A DNA stretch of 64,000 nt from Candidatus Gastranaerophilales bacterium (GTDB taxonomy: Bacteria > Cyanobacteriota > Vampirovibrionia > Gastranaerophilales > Gastranaerophilaceae), in contig CALUQE010000007.1 in the NCBI GenBank assembly GCA_944322845.1, positions 41,423-105,422 of the forward strand. The letters are read 5' to 3'. How positions within the stretch are numbered: the first letter of the stretch is position 1; each line of letters starts with the position of its first letter. The position numbers and the translations under genes are program-made. Under the pieces are notes generated by a model, which ran no database searches, was not told the DNA's origin, and worked only from the letters and a program-made list of their open reading frames with translations. This document shows positions 52,880-62,760 of this stretch, in pieces.

Positions 52880-54889
52880 ATGAAAATTTTAAAGAAAACA
52901 GCAGTCGTTTTATGCGCAGTATTTGCTTCTATGCAGATTGCATTGGCAAATTTTGAAGGTACTGATATTGGCTTAGGGAATGAGTTAGGTGGCTCTAAAA
53001 TTAATAATGCTACCGGCGGTTTGGATAAAATTGACGGTATTGGTACAGGAAATGTAGATTTAATTTTTAAAGGTGATACACATATAAATTGGGACCATTT
53101 AAATATTGGAGATGGTGAATCATTAAACTTTAATGCCCAGAATCCTAATAGTAATTTAACAATCTTAAATACAGTTAATAACGGTATGACAAATGTTTAC
53201 GGTACAATTAATGCAAATTCCGGTATTGGACAATTAATTATTTCAAATCCGAATGGTGTATTATTTGATGGTGCTCAGTTTACAACAGCAGGCGATACAA
53301 TGATTACAACGCAGCCGATGACTGCAACTTTTATTGACGGTACAATGAATGTTTCGACCGTACCTACAGCAAATTCTATCGGTGTTGTAACGATTAAAGA
53401 TTCTAATATGAACGTAGGCGGCGAATTTAATATCCTAGCACCGAATATAGAAATGGTCGCAGGTACTGTAAAAACCGGTAAAGGACTGAAACTGGTAACT
53501 CAAAATGGCCAGGATTATTTGTCTGCAGGCAATATTAACACAAGCAAAGGGGTAAGACTTGAGGCTGTTAATGTTGACGGTGATGTATATGTTATAGCAG
53601 ATAAAGGTCTGGTAAAAACTGTTAATGGCGGAACTATTAACGGTAATTTGAATATTCAGTCAGACGGAAGTGTTTCATTAAACTATGTATCAGACGGGCA
53701 AAAACTGCATGTAACCGGTGATACAACAGTTAAAGGAAACGGCTCAACTATGTTCTTGAGAAATGCAGAAGTTGACGGAAATCTAGCAATGACTAACGGC
53801 GGCGGTTTCCTTGATGTTGGAAATGTAAAGGTCGGAAAAGATGCTACTTTAACGACTACAAATGAATCTACCAATAATTTTAATGGCAAGCCTATAAAAC
53901 ATTTTGTTCACGTAATTGGCGATACTGAAGTCGGCGGGAATTTAACTGTAGAATCAGAAGACAATATTCATATAGGAGGTTATGATTATGATACCAAACA
54001 GCTTGCCGATGGTAAGTTAACTGTAGGCGGTGATTTAACTGCACATGCTAAAAATGGCCACATTATGACTACGATTGATACAACTGCAGGTAATAAAATT
54101 TCATTAAAATCAGATAATTTTAACGTTTTAACAGACGGAAAAGCAACTCTGTCAGCTAAGGAATATGAATTTTCTGCAAACGGTTACATTGGCGGCTTAG
54201 GACCTGTAGATGGTCATACGGTTGATGAAGTTGTTGTTGATGTAATGGAAAGATATCAGAAGATTCCTGATCAGAAATTTACAAGAAACCCAGGAACTTT
54301 AAACATTTCAGGCGGTACAATAACAGCAATTAATACTCCTACAGATGCAAATATTTTATCAAAAGGTGATGTAAAACTGACAGGTGCAAATGCAGGTAAT
54401 GTAAATATTACGGCTCCTGGTAAATATATAGAAATTACAGGAGATGGTGTTAAAGCTGATAATATTAATGTCGGCAGAGAAACAGATAAATTAAAGGTTG
54501 ATTATCCTTCAAGAAATTATAACCTGAATTATACAAATATTCGTGACAATCAACAGGTTACAATCAAAGGTGACGAAGAAATTACTTACGATTTAACAAA
54601 TGGTGAAAACGGTTACAATAAAGGAACTCAGATAAAAGGTGAAAATACTTATCTTGTAGGACCGGATGCTCCGGATGAGCCGGGACCGGGACCTGACCCA
54701 GACTTGCCTGACGGAAATGAAAACATAAAAGTATTAAGAAGTTTTGAAAATCAGTCAGTAAATATGAATCAGGTTTATACTCCGGTTGCGTATGCTGCAG
54801 ATTTAGATGACGATCAGGTTAACACCGGTGTAAGAAAAAATGTCGACGGTTCTGTAACTGTTGTAAGAGCTTTTCCGATGGTTAACTAA
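52880..54889 (+). CDS. Haemagglutinin-like TPS-domain exoprotein, paralogue 2
   Basis: A 669-residue paralogue of the protein at 8716, collinear over its length. It has a signal peptide (MKILKKTAVVLCAVFASMQIALA), the TPS secretion domain with HINWDHLNIGDGESLNFNA and IISNPNGVLFDGAQFTTAG, and a beta-helix body with many identical blocks (GEFNILAP, TQNGQDYLSAGN). A linker with DEPGPGPDPDLPDG replaces the EP repeat. The C-terminal 58 residues are nearly identical to paralogue 1. There is no TpsB transporter adjacent. The upstream region does not carry the spaced promoter block of paralogue 1, so the two may be expressed under different conditions. Confidence 0.85.
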   Translation: MKILKKTAVVLCAVFASMQIALANFEGTDIGLGNELGGSKINNATGGLDKIDGIGTGNVDLIFKGDTHINWDHLNIGDGESLNFNAQNPNSNLTILNTVNNGMTNVYGTINANSGIGQLIISNPNGVLFDGAQFTTAGDTMITTQPMTATFIDGTMNVSTVPTANSIGVVTIKDSNMNVGGEFNILAPNIEMVAGTVKTGKGLKLVTQNGQDYLSAGNINTSKGVRLEAVNVDGDVYVIADKGLVKTVNGGTINGNLNIQSDGSVSLNYVSDGQKLHVTGDTTVKGNGSTMFLRNAEVDGNLAMTNGGGFLDVGNVKVGKDATLTTTNESTNNFNGKPIKHFVHVIGDTEVGGNLTVESEDNIHIGGYDYDTKQLADGKLTVGGDLTAHAKNGHIMTTIDTTAGNKISLKSDNFNVLTDGKATLSAKEYEFSANGYIGGLGPVDGHTVDEVVVDVMERYQKIPDQKFTRNPGTLNISGGTITAINTPTDANILSKGDVKLTGANAGNVNITAPGKYIEITGDGVKADNINVGRETDKLKVDYPSRNYNLNYTNIRDNQQVTIKGDEEITYDLTNGENGYNKGTQIKGENTYLVGPDAPDEPGPGPDPDLPDGNENIKVLRSFENQSVNMNQVYTPVAYAADLDDDQVNTGVRKNVDGSVTVVRAFPMVN

Positions 54890-54911
54890 CCGGCAGGAAG
54901 ATTAATAAATA

Positions 54912-54945
54912 AAAAAAATACCGCTTTTTTAGGCGGTATTTTTTT
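54912..54945 (+). terminator. Terminator after the second TPS gene
   Basis: AATACCGC pairs with GCGGTATT, extended by an A-run and T7, 23 bp after the stop codon. Confidence 0.88.
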
Positions 54946-54990
54946 GTGCAAAATAATTGTAAATATTTGTAAATTTTTACCTAAAAAATC

Positions 54991-55018
54991 TAAAGTTTTC
55001 AATAAAACAGGCCGTAAA
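54991..55018 (+). promoter_or_regulatory. Sigma-28 type promoter of the giant gene
   Basis: TAAAGTTT (54991-54998, perfect), a 12-nt spacer, and GCCGTAAA (55011-55018). The -10 matches GCCGATAA at 6 of 8 positions. Expected start about 20 nt before the ATG. Confidence 0.7.
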
Positions 55019-55044
55019 TAAAAACAGAAGGTAAAGAAAAACAG

Positions 55045-58000
55045 ATGTCTGACAAGGTAGAAATATTACGAAAAATAGAGCAATACAGGAAATCTCATCC
55101 CCAGTTATCTAAAATGAGTGAAGAACAGATAATTTCTGTTATGTTAAATGACGGGGTATTGAGTCTTTCTGAGACTGAAAAGATATCTGTATTTGGGGAG
55201 CAGAATGAGACAGGATTAGGGGATTCGGTTTCATTGCGTCAGTCTGTTCAACATCGGGGAAAATCGGTCGTTGTTCAGTTATCAGACGGTAAAAGTTACG
55301 ATTTAAATCAAACGATAATGAACAGAATAAACAGAGTAGGAGCTAATCTAAAGAAAGCTGAGGATAGTAACGGCTTTATCGGTTCGACCTGGAGCTGGAT
55401 AAAGAATACCGCTGGAATCGGCGACAGTTCGGATGATGTGAGAGAAGCTCAGGCAAGAGAGCAGAAGCTCTTGCAGCAGTTTAATAATAATGAACAGAAA
55501 CGCCCTGAGATATTCAAAGAATTGACTGGTGCTGATTATACACCTGAAAACCTTGAGAAATTTGTAAAAGGTGAAATTAAACTAAAATCGGAACAGGCAC
55601 TTTCAGGTTATGAAGAAGGTCAGGAGATGGCTACGGATGTAGGTGCTGATATAGTATCAGGTATAACAGCCGTAGGTATTTATACTGCGTCAGTAGCAGC
55701 AGCTCCCTTTACGGGTGGAGCTTCAATAGCAGTAGGTGTAGCCGCAGCTGCAGCAAGCGGTGCAGCGATAAAGACGGGTTTAAAAGCAGCCGATGCGGCA
55801 GCAGGCGGAAGAGAATATACATTAGACGATGCCAAACGAGATGCAGCGACGGGTGGATTCTCCGGAGTATTAGCGCCTGTAACCGGTGGTATGGGAGGTG
55901 CTGTAGGGAAAACAGTTGCAACAAAATTTGGTATTCAGGTAATCAAACAGACCGGCAAGAGTGCAGCACAGCAGACAGCAAAGAGCGGCATTAAAAAGAG
56001 TGTGGAAACGGCATTGTTAAACCCGACGGGTTATGAATATATTGGCGGGAATGCAGTAAAACGTGCAGCAGCGCAGGCTGCCGAGATGGCAACCGATGGT
56101 GCAATAGGCGGAGCGGTAGATAATGCATTCAGAACCGCTTACGACGGCGGCGGGGCGGAAGAAGTCTTACAAGCTGCAGCGGAAGGTTTTGTCGGCGGTG
56201 CGATAATGTCTCCTGTAATCGGCGGCGGAATGAAGAGTGTTGGTGTTGCATTTAACAGAATTAAAGGTATAGATGAGTTTTCGTCTCTTGTTACAAACTG
56301 CAAGAATTTGAGTGATGATGATTTATTGAATTTATATCAATATTACAAGAATTATGAAAAAGAATGTATTGCAAATAATAAACCTGTACCGGATATGAAG
56401 CAGGCAGGTTTTGACAAATTGATGGAAGAGATTAATGCTCGAGGACTAAATGTTGACGGGCAGACCCCTCCCCCTACCTCCCTCCCGGGGGTAAATGAGA
56501 CTGCTCACTTGGAAGCAGGAGTTCCAAGCGGAAAGTCGGCGGGGGGCAATGAAACTGCCCAATCTGAAGCAGGAACTCTAAGCCGTAGTCAGGCTGGGGA
56601 ACGTGCAAATAAGACACGATATAAAATGGAGGATAATTGTAATTATGAGTATAAAATCGGTATATTGTCTTTAACGGATAATAGTGGAAATACAGTAGGT
56701 TTGGTAAATTATGATATAAGAGAGATTAATGGGCAAAAAGTCTTACATTTTGAAGGTTTGAAATCCGAGCTTGCAGGACAAGGTATAGGAACTACACTTA
56801 TAGAAAATCTTGTACAAAAAAGTAAAGAACTTGGTGCAGATGGGCGATTGGTTGCGACGGCAAGTCCGGAACTCTCAGTAACCGGCAAAAAGACAAATTT
56901 AGAGTTTTATTACAAATTAGGTTTTAGAGCGGCTGACGAGACAAAACACAAACAAATCCTTGAATGTATTGAGCAGGGTAAAGAAATTCCCATTGTATTG
57001 AATTTGTGGACTGATATTTATATGACCCCGGAGGGTGTAAATAAAATTTTGAGTAAAAATATGAATTCTGGTGAACAGGTTTTGGGGGAAATGCCTGCGG
57101 AAGAAGTTGCACCGTTTGCAAAACATCTGGAACAATCGCCTGATATTCAGGATTTAACCAATCCTGAAATTAAAAGAATTCAGTTTGAAAACGGTGAGTT
57201 TGATGCGGATGGTAATTTTGTTCCCGACGGCACTTACACCGTTACGGAGTCAGGAAATCCGCTTGCAAAGAGTCAGACCTTCAAACATTACCCTGATGGC
57301 GACCTGAGAGTTGCAACAAATATGAAGGAGTTAACTGAACAGGTTAAAAAAATAATTGGAAGAGATAAACTTAATGATTATGAGTTAAGAAATATAAAAG
57401 AATTGGTTGAAAGAAATTCTGATTTATCGATTGCGGATTTGTCAGAGGTTATCAATGATTTTTGCCATGTATCAAAGGTCGCAAGAGGTGCAAATTCTGA
57501 AAGATTGTTCAGCTCTTATGACGGTCTTTTGAGAATAGAAAATATGAAAAATTTTAAGGCAAATATCAGTGAATTTGATAAATTTATTACTGAAATGCAG
57601 AAGGACGGCAATTATACAGAGATAGTGGACAAACTGCGCAATATGCGTCTGGATTTCTTTACGGACGATATGGCAAATATTAAACCTGAAGATTTTAAGG
57701 CTAATTTGGAGTTGTTTAAAACTCTTGATACAAAATTCCAGCGCTATTTAACAAGTTACGATTATGATGTAATACTAAAATCTCACGGTGATAAATTCTT
57801 TGAAAGAATAAAAATTGCTGATGATTTCAATAAGTTTATGAAAAAATCTCCGACAAGGTCTGATTCACAAGCTTTTATCGGTCGAGATGCTATATATTTT
57901 GAGAAATATTCCGATGAACAGTTCGCACAAGTTTTAAAAAACATTGAATTAGTAAAAGACCTGACTAATGCAAAATGTGAGAACTCCCGTATGCTTGGTG

Positions 58001-61000
58001 ATATTCTTTCTGCCAGAGGCGCGTACTATACAGATTTGGCTGAAAGAATGAAGAAAGAGCTGGGTGACATTTTTGATTATGATTATTTTGTAAGAGTATG
58101 GAACTCCTATGGTGCATATGATTCTTCTATTGCAATAATAAAGGCTTTTCCGGAGGATGCAAAGGCTCTTTCTTCATGGAATCTTCAAGACTTAGGTTCC
58201 CATTATTATAACTTAGATGAAGCCGGCAAAAAGAATTTTATGGACAAGTTGAATATTGCATCAAAAATGCCGCATCTTGCCAGTTACCAAGATAAATTGC
58301 ATCCGGATTTATTTGTCCGTTATATGAAAGAACGTGAAATCACGAATGCAGATAAAATATCAGAGTTTGTAAGCCTTGCCGAGCCAGAATTTTTAAGAAA
58401 AATTGACTTTGCCGGATATGGTAATAGGCCGATACTCGATTTTGAACAGGTTTTTGAATCTGCAAATCTTGATAATATGATTGAGAATGCAAAATTGCAC
58501 CAAGAGTTGCCTCAAAGTTTCAGAGATTACTTGAAATCAGAAGATTCCATAATCGGCAGTAATCACTGGAGTCGTGAATCTGCTGTAAATTATCAATATT
58601 CAATTCCACATGAGGAACTTGTACAAAGAGTAAATCAAATAAAGAAATTTGAAAGCAAATATACACCGGATATTTTAGAACAAATTTATAATGGTTCTTA
58701 TAAAGTTTCTGATGAAGTTCTGGAAGCGCTTTCAACAATAGATAAAAGTTTGCTTAAAAAACTTATAAGTTACCGTCATATAGAAAAAATAGCAGCATTA
58801 GATAAAGAGACATTAGAAAAATTTACAAATTACATAAGGAATGCAAAACTAACGGAAGATAGTATGTATGATTTTTGTCGCAATTTTAATCTTGATGTCT
58901 TTGTAAATTTATCAGCGGAGGAACTGGATGCAATTTCTTTTAAAAGTCTTGCAAGAAATATCTCTTCTAATATTATTAAGGCGCTAAAAGAAGGGATTGC
59001 CGCAATGCCTAAAAAGATTAGAGATATTATAAAAGAAGATGTAAGTATTTCTTTTTATTTGGGTGGTAGACATTTTGATGAAAAAATATATAAGCAAAAA
59101 TTGAATTATTTAAATTCTATGACGGTAGAGGATTTACAGACTATTGGTTCAAAATCTGTTCTGGAGTATTTGGACAGAGATTATGATAAGTTTGTAGAGT
59201 TTAATCCGGTTAATTTAGAATTATGGAAGTCTGTACCTAAGGATGTAAGAGACAAATTCAAAGAATTCGGATACTATGTCTTGAAAGATGAAAAACCTCT
59301 GGATATAGATTTATTTAATGCAAGAATTAAGAATCTTAAAGATAAAAAGGTTTTTAAATATATAGAAGGCGGACCGTTAAGCTATATTAGCCGAACAGCT
59401 TCTCCTGAAATAGAGCAGATGATGAATGATATTGTCTCTAAACCTGATTTTAAATCAAAAGATGATATTAATTATTTAATAGACAGTTTGAAAGGTTATG
59501 ATGGTGAAGATGCAGTGGAGTTGGCATTTTTGAAAGAGCTTATACAAAATCCAAAATTAGCTTCAAACACTCTTCCCAGAATATTCAATTCTTTATATCG
59601 TGCGGGCGCAAACAGAGAGCAGCAGAAAGAGTTTGCAAGATATCTGTTGAAACGTGATGATTTTGACCCGGCATTACTTTCAAGTTTCTTGAACATACCT
59701 GATATTCAAGTTTCTCATTTGAAATTTAATGAGTCAAAAATAGCTTTTACAAAAGAACTACTGGATAATCCTAATATTGAAAATGAAAATATATTGGCAA
59801 TAATGCGTTTCCACCATATGAATGATGAAGAAATCTTTCCACAAATGAAATCGTTGATTTTAGATATGATATATTTTAAATATAACATTGGAGATATTTT
59901 AAATGTATTAAATAATGTAACGGATGAGAATGCCCTTTTTGCTCGAGGGTTAGTTGCAAATAAAGATTTTCCGCAGGAGCTTATTGCAAGCGTAATTTTT
60001 AATGTTCGAGCAGAGAATATAGCTTTTGCTCAAAAGTTGGTTGCAGATAAAGATTTTCCGCAGGAGCTTATTGCAGGCGTAATTGGTGCTGTTCGAGCAG
60101 AGAATATAGCTTTTGCTCAAGAGTTGGTTGCAAATAAAGATTTTCCGCAGGAGCTTATTGCAAGCGTAATTTTTAATGTTCGAGCAGATAATATAGCTTT
60201 TGCTCAAGAGTTGGTTGCAAATAAAGATTTTCCGCAGGAGCTTATTGCAGAAGTAATTAGTGCTGTTCGAGCAGATAATATAGCTTTTGCTCAAGAGTTG
60301 GTTGCAGATAAAAATATTCCGAGAGAGCTCATTTCGAATATTTTACAGATTACTGATAACGCAGCTAAGCAGGATTTTGCAAGAAATTTATGTAAAAACT
60401 ACAAACAAATGGAAATCCCGATAGATAAAATTTACTTTCTTATAGAAAATTATGGTAATATTTCCCCAAAAGACTTGCAAAAACTAAGCCGTCTGATGGG
60501 AAGAGATAAGGTTGCAAAACTTTCGGATTCAGATATGATTATTGCCTGCCAGATGGTTGATATATATGGCAAGACCAGTATTAATGAAATCCCTATGGAA
60601 GGCAAACAAACCTTTCTTCGTAAACTTGTAGGTTGCAATACCGGACTTTTTACGGTGAGTGATGAAGTAAAAAAAGCATTTCCGCTTATTCCGACAGATA
60701 GAGAAACTTACTGTTCGCTGCTGCCTTCAATAGTAAAATCACTCGGTGTCGATATCAGGACAATTGAACCTCCTTCAAGAATAAAAGAGTTTAATAACAA
60801 TCTTGAAACTCTCTCAACTTCGGTAGCAAAGCTTTCTGACTCTGATTTTGCTTCATTAGATATAAAACTGACTTATCCAAAAGATAAATTTATATCTGAT
60901 GTCTTAAAAAAAGTGAAAGATTTATCACCTAATGAGCGCCAAAAAGTTTATGACTATTTTGGGTTTGAACTCCATCATAACAAAAATAATCCAACAGGGT

Positions 61001-62643
61001 TCTCTATTACAGGCTATCCTGTAAATTTAAATAACGGTAAAAAACTTGCCGAGATAACGGATTCCAATACAAAAGCCGTAGTAGAGAGTTTAAGACCTGA
61101 TGTGGTTAAGTTTTCCGAACAAAATCCTATAAAATGTAATAACCCGGCGGTGCAAAAACTTCTAAATGATGTTGTTGATATTTTGCCGGAATTGAGAGCG
61201 CAAATAGGCAAAGTTCAGCATAAAACGCACGACTTTGATGTGTTTAAGCATTCATTAAAAGTTATGCAAAAGGTTGCTCAAGAGCCTAATTTTAAAAATC
61301 TTAATGAATCAGACAAAAAGATTATGATGCTGGCATCCCTTTTACACGATATAACAAAAGGAGAAGGCTATGCAGACAAAACCCATGCAGCACAGGGCAG
61401 TTTTGATACATTCTTTATTTCTAAGAAGTTTAACCTTACTCCGGATGAAGAAATCAAACTGTATACACTTACACGTCATCATGAATGGCTCGAATATGTT
61501 AATACTGCAAAATCAGAAGAACAGTTGACAAAACGTTTGCAGTCGGTTGCCTATGATCTCCAACATGACAACTTGTTTGATATGGCGCTTATGTTTACCC
61601 ATGCAGACTTGAAAGCAGTAAAAGTTAATGATATGTTTCACGATTCAACAGCAGGTCGCAGCAGAGTCGATTTTAACGGTAACGTAAGAAGTTTTGGCGA
61701 ATCTGCAAATGTTTATGCGGAAAGGATAAAAGGATACATTGCTGAACTTAAAAAGTCGCAGCCGATTCTTCCTGTTACCAAGATTCCTAAATCTGATAAG
61801 ATTAATGCAGCAATAACAAAAGTAAATCCGGATGGCAGTACCAACATAAAAGGGGTTTACAAACGTGACGACGGTCTTGTTGTTATAAAATTTAATGAAG
61901 TAGAAGATTGGGAAACAATAGGGTTTGCCAAAGGTTCCGTTTCACGAAGCTATACTGCGCAAGCAGGAAGCAAAGCTTCTGACGGTAATTTTAATGAGAA
62001 TATTAATACGGGAAATATTAAATTCTTTGTGCACGGGCTTGATTATGAAAATCAACTTGCAAAATTTGACGCCTTTTCGCTTATTGATTCGGATGTGTTG
62101 TTATCAGTGAGTTATGCGGAAAGACCGGAGTCAAAATTCCGCTTCTTCAGAGCGCAAGGTGTTTTGCTGGATATTGACACAAAATATATTCACGGCGGCG
62201 GTAATACAGATTCCGGTTCCGGATGCGGTAAGTTTATTGAAGATTTTAAACGCAATTATATATTTGGAGGGTATAGAGAATCCGATAGGGTCTATGTTTC
62301 AAATTTGATTAAAAATGCAACCGGCATGAATGATGCAGATTATGTAAAATTTGTAGAAGTTAATAAAAATAGAGCTTTATCAGAAATTGAGCCTGCCGAA
62401 TACAGAGAGCCAATAATTAAAGCTCTGGCTGCAATAAATTCAAATACAAGAAAAGGCGGCAGAAGTTACAATGAAATGTATGGCTCCAATCCGAAAGAAG
62501 TTATGGGTGTCTTTGCCTATGATACAAATACTCCAAGCGACGTAGGCAATCCGTTAACGTTTTTAAGTATGCATTCTCACACAGAATTTCTTCAAAGATA
62601 TGCGTTGGAACATAATATTCCGTTTGTTATCTTTGGAGATTAA
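55045..62643 (+). CDS. Giant multidomain effector-like protein (GNAT, solenoid repeats, HD domain)
   Basis: A 2532-residue protein with no Sec signal. In order: a helical N-terminus (1-190); an Ala/Gly-rich, membrane-active-looking region (about 192-400: VSGITAVGIYTASVAAAPFT, GGMGGAVGKTVATKFG) like pre-toxin regions of polymorphic toxins; a GNAT acetyltransferase domain (about 533-660) with LAGQGIGTTLIENLVQKSKE; and long helical solenoid sequence (about 700-1900), including five 29-residue repeats at 1628-1772. An HD phosphohydrolase-like domain follows (about 2053-2180: HDFDVFKHSL, ASLLHDITKGEGY, RHHEWL). The last 350 residues, ending HSHTEFLQRYALEHNIPFVIFGD, are unrecognised. A sigma-28-type promoter precedes it. 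Toxin/effector function is inference. Confidence 0.85.
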   Translation: MSDKVEILRKIEQYRKSHPQLSKMSEEQIISVMLNDGVLSLSETEKISVFGEQNETGLGDSVSLRQSVQHRGKSVVVQLSDGKSYDLNQTIMNRINRVGANLKKAEDSNGFIGSTWSWIKNTAGIGDSSDDVREAQAREQKLLQQFNNNEQKRPEIFKELTGADYTPENLEKFVKGEIKLKSEQALSGYEEGQEMATDVGADIVSGITAVGIYTASVAAAPFTGGASIAVGVAAAAASGAAIKTGLKAADAAAGGREYTLDDAKRDAATGGFSGVLAPVTGGMGGAVGKTVATKFGIQVIKQTGKSAAQQTAKSGIKKSVETALLNPTGYEYIGGNAVKRAAAQAAEMATDGAIGGAVDNAFRTAYDGGGAEEVLQAAAEGFVGGAIMSPVIGGGMKSVGVAFNRIKGIDEFSSLVTNCKNLSDDDLLNLYQYYKNYEKECIANNKPVPDMKQAGFDKLMEEINARGLNVDGQTPPPTSLPGVNETAHLEAGVPSGKSAGGNETAQSEAGTLSRSQAGERANKTRYKMEDNCNYEYKIGILSLTDNSGNTVGLVNYDIREINGQKVLHFEGLKSELAGQGIGTTLIENLVQKSKELGADGRLVATASPELSVTGKKTNLEFYYKLGFRAADETKHKQILECIEQGKEIPIVLNLWTDIYMTPEGVNKILSKNMNSGEQVLGEMPAEEVAPFAKHLEQSPDIQDLTNPEIKRIQFENGEFDADGNFVPDGTYTVTESGNPLAKSQTFKHYPDGDLRVATNMKELTEQVKKIIGRDKLNDYELRNIKELVERNSDLSIADLSEVINDFCHVSKVARGANSERLFSSYDGLLRIENMKNFKANISEFDKFITEMQKDGNYTEIVDKLRNMRLDFFTDDMANIKPEDFKANLELFKTLDTKFQRYLTSYDYDVILKSHGDKFFERIKIADDFNKFMKKSPTRSDSQAFIGRDAIYFEKYSDEQFAQVLKNIELVKDLTNAKCENSRMLGDILSARGAYYTDLAERMKKELGDIFDYDYFVRVWNSYGAYDSSIAIIKAFPEDAKALSSWNLQDLGSHYYNLDEAGKKNFMDKLNIASKMPHLASYQDKLHPDLFVRYMKEREITNADKISEFVSLAEPEFLRKIDFAGYGNRPILDFEQVFESANLDNMIENAKLHQELPQSFRDYLKSEDSIIGSNHWSRESAVNYQYSIPHEELVQRVNQIKKFESKYTPDILEQIYNGSYKVSDEVLEALSTIDKSLLKKLISYRHIEKIAALDKETLEKFTNYIRNAKLTEDSMYDFCRNFNLDVFVNLSAEELDAISFKSLARNISSNIIKALKEGIAAMPKKIRDIIKEDVSISFYLGGRHFDEKIYKQKLNYLNSMTVEDLQTIGSKSVLEYLDRDYDKFVEFNPVNLELWKSVPKDVRDKFKEFGYYVLKDEKPLDIDLFNARIKNLKDKKVFKYIEGGPLSYISRTASPEIEQMMNDIVSKPDFKSKDDINYLIDSLKGYDGEDAVELAFLKELIQNPKLASNTLPRIFNSLYRAGANREQQKEFARYLLKRDDFDPALLSSFLNIPDIQVSHLKFNESKIAFTKELLDNPNIENENILAIMRFHHMNDEEIFPQMKSLILDMIYFKYNIGDILNVLNNVTDENALFARGLVANKDFPQELIASVIFNVRAENIAFAQKLVADKDFPQELIAGVIGAVRAENIAFAQELVANKDFPQELIASVIFNVRADNIAFAQELVANKDFPQELIAEVISAVRADNIAFAQELVADKNIPRELISNILQITDNAAKQDFARNLCKNYKQMEIPIDKIYFLIENYGNISPKDLQKLSRLMGRDKVAKLSDSDMIIACQMVDIYGKTSINEIPMEGKQTFLRKLVGCNTGLFTVSDEVKKAFPLIPTDRETYCSLLPSIVKSLGVDIRTIEPPSRIKEFNNNLETLSTSVAKLSDSDFASLDIKLTYPKDKFISDVLKKVKDLSPNERQKVYDYFGFELHHNKNNPTGFSITGYPVNLNNGKKLAEITDSNTKAVVESLRPDVVKFSEQNPIKCNNPAVQKLLNDVVDILPELRAQIGKVQHKTHDFDVFKHSLKVMQKVAQEPNFKNLNESDKKIMMLASLLHDITKGEGYADKTHAAQGSFDTFFISKKFNLTPDEEIKLYTLTRHHEWLEYVNTAKSEEQLTKRLQSVAYDLQHDNLFDMALMFTHADLKAVKVNDMFHDSTAGRSRVDFNGNVRSFGESANVYAERIKGYIAELKKSQPILPVTKIPKSDKINAAITKVNPDGSTNIKGVYKRDDGLVVIKFNEVEDWETIGFAKGSVSRSYTAQAGSKASDGNFNENINTGNIKFFVHGLDYENQLAKFDAFSLIDSDVLLSVSYAERPESKFRFFRAQGVLLDIDTKYIHGGGNTDSGSGCGKFIEDFKRNYIFGGYRESDRVYVSNLIKNATGMNDADYVKFVEVNKNRALSEIEPAEYREPIIKALAAINSNTRKGGRSYNEMYGSNPKEVMGVFAYDTNTPSDVGNPLTFLSMHSHTEFLQRYALEHNIPFVIFGD
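56494..56601 (+). repeat. Two 54-nt in-frame repeats in a GC-rich linker
   Basis: Two 18-codon units (NETAHLEAGVPSGKSAGG and NETAQSEAGTLSRSQAGE) lie in tandem between the Gly/Ala-rich region and the GNAT domain. The stretch from 56461 is far richer in C and G than the rest of the gene (it starts CCCCTCCCCCTACC), like an inserted mobile palindromic element that stayed in frame. Confidence 0.8.
59926..60360 (+). repeat. Five 87-nt (29-residue) tandem repeats
   Basis: Exactly 5 x 87 nt inside the giant gene. Each unit reads like ENIAFAQ-x-LVA-[ND]-KDFPQELIA-x-VI-x-x-VRA. Copies 2-4 are nearly identical in DNA; the fifth is diverged (KNIPRELISNILQITDN). Each unit is probably a two-helix solenoid module; degenerate relatives continue on both sides. 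Recent duplication by recombination is likely. Confidence 0.95.
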
Positions 62644-62698
62644 TAAGTTCTCTAAAAAGTTAGAATGTAACGATTTGTAACAATATTTCAAAAAACCC

Positions 62699-62725
62699 TA
62701 AAGTTTTCAAAAAAAATGCCGATAT
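62699..62725 (+). promoter_or_regulatory. Sigma-28 promoter of the 121-aa gene
   Basis: TAAAGTTT (62699-62706, perfect), an 11-nt spacer and GCCGATAT (62718-62725, 7 of 8). It is followed by a leader of about 28 nt with AAGGAG. Confidence 0.82.
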
Positions 62726-62760
62726 ACAAAGTATAAAGAAAAGAAAAAAGGAGTAGAAAA

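Noticed and set aside
59950..60294. Repetitive 114-codon minus-strand ORF
   Set aside because: It is the antisense shadow of the 87-bp repeats in the giant gene.
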